64,000 nucleotides of DNA from positions 62,001-126,000 of the forward strand of contig JAWKZQ010000002.1 of NCBI GenBank assembly GCA_041395865.1. The letters are read 5' to 3'. The translations under genes and the position numbers were made by a program. The notes below the pieces were generated by a model, which saw only the letters and a list, made by a program, of their open reading frames with translations, searched no databases and had not been told where the DNA came from. Each line of letters begins with the position of its first letter. Position 1 is the stretch's first letter. This document shows, piece by piece, positions 45,877 through 52,244 of the stretch. The DNA comes from IMCC2047 sp041395865. Lineage in GTDB: Bacteria > Pseudomonadota > Gammaproteobacteria > Pseudomonadales > IMCC2047.

Positions 45877-46428
45877 TCACCACAGAGCAACGTCACACAA
45901 AGGCGTAACACAAGTAATAGCTGCCGGCAGTTTTTCCGGAACACACGCGTCAAAAACAAGTGCCTGCCACCCAAAGGGGTATTGAAGTTTGTAAGGGGCT
46001 GAATAAGCGACGGCCGCTTCGGCGCTAAAGCCGAATCGGCCGTAATAGGCCGGGTCTCCATAAACAAAGACGACTTTAACGCGCCTCGCCGAAAGCCGCT
46101 GCAGGCCGTCTTCGATCAGCGCCGAGCCGATACCACCCTGCTGGCGATCAGGCTGCACCGCCAGCGGCGCCAGTATATAAGCCGGGCAATCCTGACAGCC
46201 CTCGATTGCCACAGGGCTGAACGCCACATGCCCGACCACAGCGCCCTCAACTTCCGCAACCAGGGATAGTGTTTCCGGCACAGCTTGAACACCAAGCAGG
46301 TCAGCGGCAAGCGTCGAAACCGTCTCACGCTCGCCTATCGGGAAAGCCGAACAATAAATCCGTTTGAGCGCTTCGCGATCCTGGCTGGTCGCTATTCGAA
46401 TCGTCATGGTTTTACGCTGTTGTCTCAT
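45877..46428 (-). CDS. GNAT acetyltransferase (YhbS-like)
   Basis: 183 aa. Motif A is LAPLAVQPDRQQGGIGSALIEDGLQRL, with VVFVYGDPAYYGRFGFSAE, typical of YhbS. The start at 46428 overlaps the DUF2007 stop (TAATG); MTIRIATS at 46407 is an alternative. It may be chromosomal or belong to the distal end of the integron; no attC follows it. Confidence 0.84.
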   Translation of the reverse strand: MRQQRKTMTIRIATSQDREALKRIYCSAFPIGERETVSTLAADLLGVQAVPETLSLVAEVEGAVVGHVAFSPVAIEGCQDCPAYILAPLAVQPDRQQGGIGSALIEDGLQRLSARRVKVVFVYGDPAYYGRFGFSAEAAVAYSAPYKLQYPFGWQALVFDACVPEKLPAAITCVTPLCDVALW

Positions 46429-46829
46429 TATTTTTTATTGAAAGCGCCACATTTCTCGCATTTGTAACCATGCCTATAAAAAAATAACGGGAAGCCCAGG
46501 AGCAAAAACAACAGGAATGCCGGCTTTTTGCCTTTTGTGTAAGGAACCAAATGGCCGGAGCCACAGTGGCTGCAAACAGGATCAGCAGATTCACTGTCCA
46601 GTGTGCTGCTAAAATCCGCACTTAACAGCTGCCTGGCTTGGTCTAGGTGCTTGAACGGCACTTGCACACGCACGCCGCCCATCGCATTGGAGTAAAGCCA
46701 TTGCATATTGATCGTATGCTCATCGGCGACAAAGGCGGGTATCCCTTGCGACTCAAGCGTGGCACGCGCAATTTGGGCCTCATGCGGAAAGGAGTAGGAG
46801 GCGACTGTCACGAGACTGTTTTCATTCAT
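46428..46829 (-). CDS. DUF2007-domain protein with zinc ribbon and membrane segment
   Basis: 133 aa. The N-terminal DUF2007 domain (VASYSFPHEAQIARATLESQGIPAFVAD) is followed by a CSHCGSGH zinc half, a hydrophobic stretch (PAFLLFLLLGFPLFFY) and CEKCGAF as the second zinc half. It probably sits at the membrane. It lies 24 bp after the YiiM-like gene, with no attC between them. Confidence 0.8.
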   Translation of the reverse strand: MNENSLVTVASYSFPHEAQIARATLESQGIPAFVADEHTINMQWLYSNAMGGVRVQVPFKHLDQARQLLSADFSSTLDSESADPVCSHCGSGHLVPYTKGKKPAFLLFLLLGFPLFFYRHGYKCEKCGAFNKK

Positions 46830-46853
46830 CGCTGGGTGAAAAGTAATGCCGCA

Positions 46854-47546
46854 TCAGGCATGGCCCAATAACCGGAAGTTCCAGTTTTCAACTTCGCCCG
46901 TTTCCAGACGCTGTAAAACTTTGTTCATCCAGCTATCCGACAACCTGTTTTGCTGTTTCAACATGAGCAAACCATCCTGGTCGAGAGGATTTCCAAAAAA
47001 AATATCACAGACCTCACGAACCGTGCGTGCGTTTGGAACTCGCTCAATAAGTTGCAGCGGTTTGTTTACATTAACGGTTCCGGGTTGAATGACGCGATAT
47101 AACCACCCACAACGGCGGGTATCCTGCATATGAATAGAAAAATCTTCGATGCCCCAGCGCTTGTTAAGCTTATAACAGGGTGAGCGCGGCTGGCTTACCT
47201 CAATCACCGCATCGCCCCAGCTATAGCGATCCCCAATACAAACATTCTCTTCCGTCATCCCTACAGAGCTAAGGTTTTCCCCCATGCCCGGTTCATGCCA
47301 TTGATTCGCTACATTATATTTTTCGCGCCAATAGGCATAGTGTTCGGAAGGGTATTGATGCAACGCACGCTCCAATCCTCCATGGTGGTTTTTATCCGCA
47401 CATTCATCCCCATCCAGCCCTTCAAGGGATAAATAAACATCATCCTCAACCAGCAACTTTTCAAGGGCAGTTTCTAAGCCAAAGCGATGCTTAACCTTTC
47501 CCCGGAATACGCCATTCAGATAGTGTTTCTTATTCATACGACTCAT
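46854..47546 (-). CDS. YiiM-like MOSC-domain protein
   Basis: 230 aa, same length as E. coli YiiM (6-hydroxylaminopurine reductase). Conserved blocks are GLDGDECADKNHHGGLERALHQYP, FGENLS-like GMGENLSSVGMTEENV, and QPRSPCYKLN, where C124 is the presumed molybdenum ligand. The 3' half includes WLYRVIQPGTV. It may detoxify N-hydroxylated bases. It is preceded by an attC (47564-47622), so it entered as, or lies next to, the last cassette. Confidence 0.85.
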   Translation of the reverse strand: MSRMNKKHYLNGVFRGKVKHRFGLETALEKLLVEDDVYLSLEGLDGDECADKNHHGGLERALHQYPSEHYAYWREKYNVANQWHEPGMGENLSSVGMTEENVCIGDRYSWGDAVIEVSQPRSPCYKLNKRWGIEDFSIHMQDTRRCGWLYRVIQPGTVNVNKPLQLIERVPNARTVREVCDIFFGNPLDQDGLLMLKQQNRLSDSWMNKVLQRLETGEVENWNFRLLGHA

Positions 47547-47563
47547 GCTGATGTTTAAGTGTT

Positions 47564-47622
47564 GTGCAACGCCTTGTACAGGAGCTCATCGTGCCAAGCC
47601 CTGCAATTTTTGGCTGTTGATC
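47564..47622 (-). repeat. attC-like site beyond the beta-lactamase gene
   Basis: 59 bp on the leftward strand. The outer arms CAACAGCC and GGCGTTG pair with one extra base. Inner arms TTGCAGGGCT and AGCTCCTGTACAA pair with extra-helical bases. R' is GTTGCAC and R'' is GATCAAC, both divergent from consensus but with the attC geometry. It does not resemble the ~70-bp sites of this array. Confidence 0.6.
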
Positions 47623-47624
47623 AC

Positions 47625-48410
47625 TCATAGCACCCCCATAACATTAAGAGCCCGCTTGCCTACTTCAACACGTTTGCTCGCATCAGAGGCTTCCTGGACA
47701 TCAATATTTAATGCAAACGCATACACACGGTCATTTTTTTCCACCCAGCCAACCCACCAGCCGACACCTCTACCGGGCGCATTTTCCCAGCCCGTTTTTC
47801 CATACAGCTGCCAATTATCGCCTTGTTCTAAAAGGACAATTTCTCGCACATTCTTTTGGATATCCGCGGGTATCGGCAGTATCCCCCTTGCCAGCTTTGC
47901 CAGGAACCTGGCTTGTTCAACTGCGCTAATTTTGAGCGGTCCATCAAGCCAAAAGGTATCGACCGCTTCACCGATATTTTTGTTTCCATACTCCAGCTTC
48001 GCGACATTCTCGTGCATCCTCTCCAGACCAATGCGGCGAGCAAGCGCTTGATAAATAGGCACATTAGACATCGCGATAGCCTCGCGTAGCCCCATATCCT
48101 TTTCCCAGATATCGAAAGGTTGCGGCTTTCCTCCATACGGAAGGGCCTCATCGACGCTCTTTACTGCTCCGACAGACAGGCCAATAAGACTGTTTGGAAT
48201 TTTGAAGGTTGAAGCAGGAATAAAGCGCACACCGGATCGGCTCTGGTTGTGCCCCATTAATCGGTCCGAATCGGCATCATAGAGCACAAAAGTCCCTGTC
48301 ACACCCTCACTTTCGAACAACTCGCCCACTTCGGGGATATCCTTCCAGTTTGCTGAGCAGCCTTGCAGGAAAAGAAGTGTCAATAATACGGTAACTAGAG
48401 GTTTCACCAT
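47625..48410 (-). CDS. Class D (OXA-like) beta-lactamase, predicted lipoprotein
   Basis: 261 aa from ATG 48410 (MVKPLVTVLL). The signal with lipobox LLFLQGC predicts a lipid-anchored protein. All class D motifs are present: S67-T-F-K70, S115-N-V, Y141-G-N, DTFWLDGPLKIS, and K205-T-G-W. Hydrolytic activity on beta-lactams is therefore likely; spectrum is unknown. A longer in-frame start at 48476 (overlapping the HhH stop) would add 22 residues read from an attC-like stretch and is rejected. It is carried by an integron cassette on a chromosome that looks environmental. Confidence 0.92.
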   Translation of the reverse strand: MVKPLVTVLLTLLFLQGCSANWKDIPEVGELFESEGVTGTFVLYDADSDRLMGHNQSRSGVRFIPASTFKIPNSLIGLSVGAVKSVDEALPYGGKPQPFDIWEKDMGLREAIAMSNVPIYQALARRIGLERMHENVAKLEYGNKNIGEAVDTFWLDGPLKISAVEQARFLAKLARGILPIPADIQKNVREIVLLEQGDNWQLYGKTGWENAPGRGVGWWVGWVEKNDRVYAFALNIDVQEASDASKRVEVGKRALNVMGVL

Positions 48411-48470
48411 TGTCCTTAGCTTAGCGTTGGGGTCGAACTTGATGGCCTTGTTATTTCCCACACCGAAAAC
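48411..48470 (-). repeat. Possible half attC between HhH and beta-lactamase genes
   Basis: The leftward strand reads GAAATAACAAGG...TCAAGTT...AACGCTAAGC, with an R''-like ATAAC and attC-like internal words. No GTTRRRY right box is found, so this is at best a truncated or degenerate attC. Confidence 0.35.
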
Positions 48471-48475
48471 GCTCA

Positions 48476-48712
48476 TTACAGACCTTCTTTTGCTCGAGAA
48501 ATCGCAGCCTCAATAGCCGCCCTGGCTTGTGGGCTGTTTTTCCAGCAAGTTGTCCGTAGCATTGAGGCAACCATTTCCGCTATGTCCTCCGCCTGATAAG
48601 CGGCCAAATCAGAAAACGTATCGATTCCAATCTCCTCAAACCTCTTCAGGACGGTAGGACCAACGCCCTTAACAGACAAAAGCGCCTCTCTTTCTGGGTC
48701 AGAAAATGCCAC
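48476..48712 (-). CDS. Small helix-hairpin-helix protein
   Basis: 78 aa. LLSVKGVGPTVLKRFEEIGIDTFSDLAAY is a helix-hairpin-helix motif that usually binds DNA backbone. The remainder is helical. Such short HhH proteins recur in gene cassettes; role unknown. Its stop overlaps a possible longer beta-lactamase start (TAATG). Confidence 0.78.
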   Translation of the reverse strand: MAFSDPEREALLSVKGVGPTVLKRFEEIGIDTFSDLAAYQAEDIAEMVASMLRTTCWKNSPQARAAIEAAISRAKEGL

Positions 48713-48713
48713 A

Positions 48714-48752
48714 AGGACTCCTTACAAATGCACCTGCAACCTGTTGTTATGT
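48714..48752 (-). repeat. Short degenerate attC-like junction
   Basis: The leftward strand starts ACATAACAACAGG, with a clear R''-type box, and ends TTTGTAAGGA, where the right box should read GTTRRRY. At ~39 bp it is shorter than any normal attC, so it may be a deletion remnant. If non-functional, the DMT transporter and HhH genes now move as one cassette. Confidence 0.4.
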
Positions 48753-48771
48753 GTAAGCGCGCCACGGTATG

Positions 48772-49671
48772 TCACTGGTTACCCTCACCCGAAGCACAAA
48801 CTTGACCCACCTTGTCACTCTCAGCTGAAGGACTACGCTTAGCCGGCTTCTTGAGACAAATATAGTTGCCTGTAAGCATCAAAACCCCACCAACCATTAA
48901 CGACATTTCAAACTGCTCCTGGTAGATAAAAACACCAACAAGAGCAATTAACGGCAACCTGAGAAAATCTATAGTAACCACCGTTGTAACCTCAGCGAAC
49001 AACATGGCCTTAGCCATGCAGTAATTGGCAGACAGTGCCGTGAGGCCAACGACTGACAACCACAGCCATTGAATCCCGCTAGGCCAATTCCAATCAGGCA
49101 CCGAGAGTGCCAAACCCAACGGTAACTGAATAAGACACATATAGAACAGTATGGAAATTGCAGGCTCAGACGTACTCAATGATTTTGTGCATGTGTGCGA
49201 GATCGCATAGCAAAACGCAGCCCCAAGCACAACAAATGATACTGGGTCTACGATAGCGTAACCAGGCTGCACAACTACCAAAACGCCCGCCAAACCCAAG
49301 CAAATCGCGATCATCTTACGGAATGTAATTTTTTCCTTTAGTGCAACAGCGGCAGCAAGTAACGTCCAAATCGGAACTGTGAATTCCAGGGCAAATACTT
49401 CAGCAAGCGGCAGTAAGCCAATTCCGAGAAACCATCCGTACTGACCCGCAAAATGGACCGCGTTTCTGAAACCATGTAAGGCAAACCGCTGGGTCTTGAT
49501 ACTTATATACTGTCTTGAGAAGCAGAGAATTGCTGATATGCAAAGCAAGCCGATTACGCTACGAAAAAGAAGCATTTGGAACACGGCCACTTGACCACTT
49601 AACTCTCGAACCCCAACTGCCATTAGGCAGAAAGAAGCGAGTGTCCCAGTCATCCAAAGCACTACGGGCAT
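48772..49671 (-). CDS. EamA/DMT-superfamily transporter
   Basis: 299 aa with about ten hydrophobic segments in two EamA-like halves (MLLFRSVIGLLCISAILCFSR; ALEFTVPIWTLLAAAVALKEKITFRKMIAICLGLAGV; second half SVVGLTALSANYCMAKAMLF). This is the drug/metabolite transporter fold; the substrate is unknown. The upstream attC is 49692-49761. The C-terminal tail SAESDKVGQVCASGEGNQ is hydrophilic. Confidence 0.87.
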   Translation of the reverse strand: MPVVLWMTGTLASFCLMAVGVRELSGQVAVFQMLLFRSVIGLLCISAILCFSRQYISIKTQRFALHGFRNAVHFAGQYGWFLGIGLLPLAEVFALEFTVPIWTLLAAAVALKEKITFRKMIAICLGLAGVLVVVQPGYAIVDPVSFVVLGAAFCYAISHTCTKSLSTSEPAISILFYMCLIQLPLGLALSVPDWNWPSGIQWLWLSVVGLTALSANYCMAKAMLFAEVTTVVTIDFLRLPLIALVGVFIYQEQFEMSLMVGGVLMLTGNYICLKKPAKRSPSAESDKVGQVCASGEGNQ

Positions 49672-49691
49672 AAGTGGCTACTTCTCCTTAC

Positions 49692-49761
49692 ACATAACGC
49701 TTAGGGTGCGGAGCAAGTAAAGCGAAGCGGAATCCTGTCCCACACGACCCACTTGTTATGT
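49692..49761 (-). repeat. attC site (70-bp type)
   Basis: R'' GTTATGT box at 49755-49761 (read on plus strand) and R' ACATAAC at 49692-49698. The inner arms CTTAGGGTGCGG and CACGACCCACTTG are as in the two neighbouring sites. The TAA stop of the 49756 gene lies inside R''. Confidence 0.85.
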
Positions 49762-50100
49762 GCTTTTTCTGGGAGCTAACCATTTCGTACCCAAAATTGA
49801 GATTAATAGAAGCCCGGCGAGAATGATAATGGGCCATGATATTTTTAGTAATAAGTAGTATTTTTCGCGACCATCATTGAAAAGTTGCTCACTTTCCAGG
49901 GTTAAGCGGTCTTGTTTGAGTTGCTCTCTAAGTTTATTCAAGCATTCCTTGCTACCAGATTGCCACATGGCTTGTTTTAAGGACGATGTATATTTCTCGT
50001 AGAGCTTATCTGCTGCAATATTCTGGCCTTGATAGACGGCAACCGAAAATATTACGGAGGCCGTTAATATCAAGAACAACTTTGCTACGTTTCTATTCAT
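49756..50100 (-). CDS. Small membrane protein of unknown function
   Basis: 114 aa. There is one N-terminal span (KLFLILTASVIFSVAVY), a helical charged middle (KECLNKLREQLKQDRLTLESEQLFNDGREKY) and a C-terminal span (ISWPIIILAGLLLISILG) with a basic end. The topology suggests a periplasmic middle. Not recognised. It is a lone gene in its cassette. Confidence 0.75.
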   Translation of the reverse strand: MNRNVAKLFLILTASVIFSVAVYQGQNIAADKLYEKYTSSLKQAMWQSGSKECLNKLREQLKQDRLTLESEQLFNDGREKYYLLLKISWPIIILAGLLLISILGTKWLAPRKST

Positions 50101-50110
50101 GATTTAAAGC

Positions 50111-50180
50111 ACATAACGTTTAGGGTGCGGGGCAAGAGAAGCGAAGCGGAACGCAGTCCCGCCCGACCCGCTTGTTAGGG
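50111..50180 (-). repeat. attC site (70-bp type)
   Basis: R' ACATAAC (50111-50117) and R'' GTTAGGG (50174-50180), nearly the same length and inner sequence as 49692-49761 and 50663-50732. It lies just after the TAG stop of the 50181 gene. Confidence 0.85.
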
Positions 50181-50657
50181 CTAAAGATGCGCCTTTCCAT
50201 AAATGAACTCCAAATCGTAAATGGTAAAGTGGTTTTTTCTTGGTTTGAATTTAACCTGGATGCCCCTATCTAGAACTTTGCCGCCGAGTCTTACTTTTAA
50301 GAAAACTGTCTGGTCAGGTATGAAAGGCGGCCCGTCACCAAGGCCCAAGGGGTGAAAGCCAAAACGCCCAATTTCGAAGCTTAATATTTCACCAAATTGA
50401 CGAGAGTTATAAAGGCACTTCGCGTAGAAATACTCTAGATCACCAGCGAAGGGGCTTTCTTCATCCACAAGCTCAACAAGAGAGCGGCATTGATCAGTTT
50501 GTATCTTCTCAATCACTGTTGTTACGAAGTGATCCGAGCCACCAATGTGATTAATTTCAGTTTGAAGCTTGTTCAAACTGGCCAATATTTGTTTTTCATC
50601 GTTGGAAGATACTCCAACGGAAAACAGCATTAGTAATATGAATATATGTGTTTTCAT
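50181..50657 (-). CDS. Small exported protein of unknown function
   Basis: 158 aa from ATG 50657 (MKTHIFILLMLFSVGVSS), a clear signal peptide; a longer frame would run through the attC. The mature part contains LEYFYAKCLYNSRQFGEILSFEIGRFG and VFLKVRLGGKVLDRGIQVKFKPRKNHFTIYDLEFIYG, suggesting a small alpha-then-beta domain. Not recognised. Confidence 0.78.
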   Translation of the reverse strand: MKTHIFILLMLFSVGVSSNDEKQILASLNKLQTEINHIGGSDHFVTTVIEKIQTDQCRSLVELVDEESPFAGDLEYFYAKCLYNSRQFGEILSFEIGRFGFHPLGLGDGPPFIPDQTVFLKVRLGGKVLDRGIQVKFKPRKNHFTIYDLEFIYGKAHL

Positions 50658-50662
50658 TGTGG

Positions 50663-50732
50663 CCCTAACGCTTAGGGTGTGGGGCAGGTGAAGCGAAGTA
50701 GAACTCTGTCCCGCACCACCCACTTGTTATAT
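50663..50732 (-). repeat. attC site (70-bp type)
   Basis: R' CCCTAAC (ending 50669) and R'' GTTATAT (50726-50732), which contains the TAA stop of the 50727 gene. The interior CTTAGGGTGTGGGGCAGGTG is close to the other two 70-bp sites. Confidence 0.85.
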
Positions 50733-51164
50733 TGCGTCTGTTTCCCATACGACTTCGTTGCCTAAACGGACAAAATAAGGTTTGCACCTATGTTTCCATG
50801 CAAGCTTTGATAGTTCTTCTGCGTCTAGTTTTTGCACGGACTCAATTACTAAATCCTTAAACTCTCCGTCATGGTGATAAAGTTTCCATCTTGTTATTGC
50901 TGGTTCTGATTCAAGAATTGCATTTACGCAGGAGTTAATTTCTTCTGGCAGATGGTTCCGAATTTGAAGGCTATAAATAAAATTGTTTGTCCTCGGAATC
51001 CAGTCTTTCTTTATTTGATTGAATGAAACGATAGATGCAGCAACTGAAGCCAATAAAACTATGACAGGCTCAAAAGCTGGATCAAACAGGAGCCACAACA
51101 ATGCGAGGAATGCTGATGCGGATGGCACAATTAAAGATCTATAGTGTTGAAAGTTACGCATTGG
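50727..51164 (-). CDS. Small membrane-anchored protein of unknown function
   Basis: About 145 aa from one of the ATGs near 51167-51155 (MPMRNFQHYRS); the frame extends to a TTG at 51176 inside the attC edge. Two adjoining hydrophobic segments near the N-terminus (ASAFLALLWLLFD, PVIVLLASVAASIVSF) are followed by a soluble domain (WIPRTNNFIYSLQIRNHLPEEIN, KLAWKHRCKPYFVRLGNEVVW). Not recognised. Confidence 0.72.
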   Translation of the reverse strand, partial: PMRNFQHYRSLIVPSASAFLALLWLLFDPAFEPVIVLLASVAASIVSFNQIKKDWIPRTNNFIYSLQIRNHLPEEINSCVNAILESEPAITRWKLYHHDGEFKDLVIESVQKLDAEELSKLAWKHRCKPYFVRLGNEVVWETDAI

Positions 51165-51175
51165 CATCTTTAGCA

Positions 51176-51308
51176 ATATAACGCCTAGTTAAGCGGCGGC
51201 CAGCGCGGAGCGCCGTTTGCGCAAAAATGGCGAAGCCATGCGCAATAAGGCGCGGAGTGCTGGCCGTCCGAGCGAGCATAGCGAGCGGCTTGAACGATTT
51301 GTTAGGGC
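51176..51308 (-). repeat. Long VCR-like attC site of the first cassette
   Basis: About 133 bp. R' ATATAAC (51176-51182), and R'' GTTAGGG near 51301-51308 carrying the stop region of the PIN/NYN gene. Long complementary arms (CGGCCAGCGCGGAGCGCCG with CGCGGAGTGCTGGCCG) flank GCGCAAAAATGGCGAAGCCATGCGC. Its words CTAGTTAAGCGG and CTTGAACGATTTGTTAG recall Vibrio-type sites, so the cassette probably came from another array. Confidence 0.82.
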
Positions 51309-51904
51309 TAATGCGGCAGATGGTAGGATACATTTCCATTGTTAACCTTGATGTATTGCCTTTGCTCAAGCTCCTTCACCAGCGCCGCCAACTGCTGCTC
51401 TGTAAGATTTTCCGTAAACAACGAATTGATTGTATTCGAGAGTGTTTTCACCTTGCGTGGCCTCGACTGACCTCGACCCGCAAGATTCTTAACGATAGCC
51501 GCGACCTTCTCATCGTTGGATGATGCGTTCGACATTCGCAGGACCGGAATCTCGCCCAAATCACGCTCACGCTGCACTTTGATCTTTCTGCTTTTGAGGT
51601 GCTTGATCAGAGGGTCGAAGCCAGTATCGCGCGAAATGATGTGGAAAAATGCTCCTGGCTCATTCGCCGCCAGTTCGCCAATGTAATAGGCGATGTGGAA
51701 ATCGAGCGCGTTTTTCCCTGAGCCTTCAATTCTCACGTACTGCGCCGAATCGCCAAGCTCCTGCATTGCAGCGGCGAGATCAATAGGCACCTTAGTTTGA
51801 TTAGCGCCAACAAACACAAATACCTTGAAAGGATGCTTTTTTAAAACCTCAAGATTGCTTGGCTGGACGTTCTCAAAATCTATCAGGACATAGTTCGTAG
51901 CCAA
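51308..51904 (-). CDS. PIN/NYN-like ribonuclease-domain protein
   Basis: 198 aa. NYN/PIN features: VLIDFENVQPSNLE (acidic first strand), GKNALDFHIAYYIGELA (second acidic site), and IISRDTGFDPLIKHLKSRKIKV (third). Together these suggest a metal-dependent RNase. The C-terminal ~70 residues (TINSLFTENLTEQQLAALVKELEQRQYI) resemble a winged-helix tail as in OST-HTH-like proteins. It is the first cassette beside attI, so the most likely to be expressed. Confidence 0.85.
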   Translation of the reverse strand: MATNYVLIDFENVQPSNLEVLKKHPFKVFVFVGANQTKVPIDLAAAMQELGDSAQYVRIEGSGKNALDFHIAYYIGELAANEPGAFFHIISRDTGFDPLIKHLKSRKIKVQRERDLGEIPVLRMSNASSNDEKVAAIVKNLAGRGQSRPRKVKTLSNTINSLFTENLTEQQLAALVKELEQRQYIKVNNGNVSYHLPH

Positions 51905-51925
51905 TGAGACCTCCCTTCCTTGTTT

Positions 51926-52175
51926 GCCCTAACATTTGTATATCGCGCATGCGCGTTTTGCCGATTTTGATATTCGACGGCTTTCTTTTAGTTTATTGAT
52001 TTGAAAGGATTTTTAGAGTTGGTCTCAGAATCCTTTCTGAGCAAAGTGAGCATGCGCGTTATCTCCCTCGCCGTTGCGCGTTATCCATCCAAGAAAATCT
52101 GTAACCATTTGAAATCACTTAATATTTCAAAAAATCCAGATGCTAAACGCGCGTGACACAAGTATAAAACGCGCA
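51926..52175. promoter_or_regulatory. Integron leader with attI
   Basis: The attI/first-cassette junction is GTTAGGGC read leftward at 51926-51933. It is followed by a 12-bp palindrome CGCGCATGCGCG (51944-51955), an inverted repeat GAAAGGATT/AATCCTTTC (about 52003-52037), and repeats of GCGCGTTAT at 52051-52062 and 52074-52084, with AACGCGC at 52145 and 52166. Blocks 51953-51976, 51999-52015 and 52023-52041 recur inverted at 3353-3440. They may be IntI-binding or regulatory sites. No cassette promoter is assigned. Confidence 0.7.
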
Positions 52176-52181
52176 AGATAT

Positions 52182-52209
52182 TTGACAAGCACCAAATATA
52201 CTGTATAAA
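52182..52209 (+). promoter_or_regulatory. intI promoter
   Basis: -35 TTGACA (52182-52187), 16-bp spacer, -10 TATAAA (52204-52209). The ribosome site AAGGAGGTG at 52232-52240 is 4-5 nt before the ATG at 52245. Confidence 0.85.
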
Positions 52210-52218
52210 AAAACAGTA
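52199..52218 (+). promoter_or_regulatory. LexA (SOS) box over the intI -10
   Basis: TACTGTAT...ACAGTA: a 20-bp palindromic site that fits the gammaproteobacterial LexA consensus in both half-sites (CTGT and ACAG with 8 bp between). It covers the -10 box, so LexA should repress intI until DNA damage. Confidence 0.92.
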
Positions 52219-52244
52219 TATTTGTAAGCACAAGGAGGTGCCTT

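Noticed and set aside
46830..46853. attC between YiiM-like and DUF2007 genes
   Set aside because: Only 24 bp with no R' or R'' box; too short for an attC.
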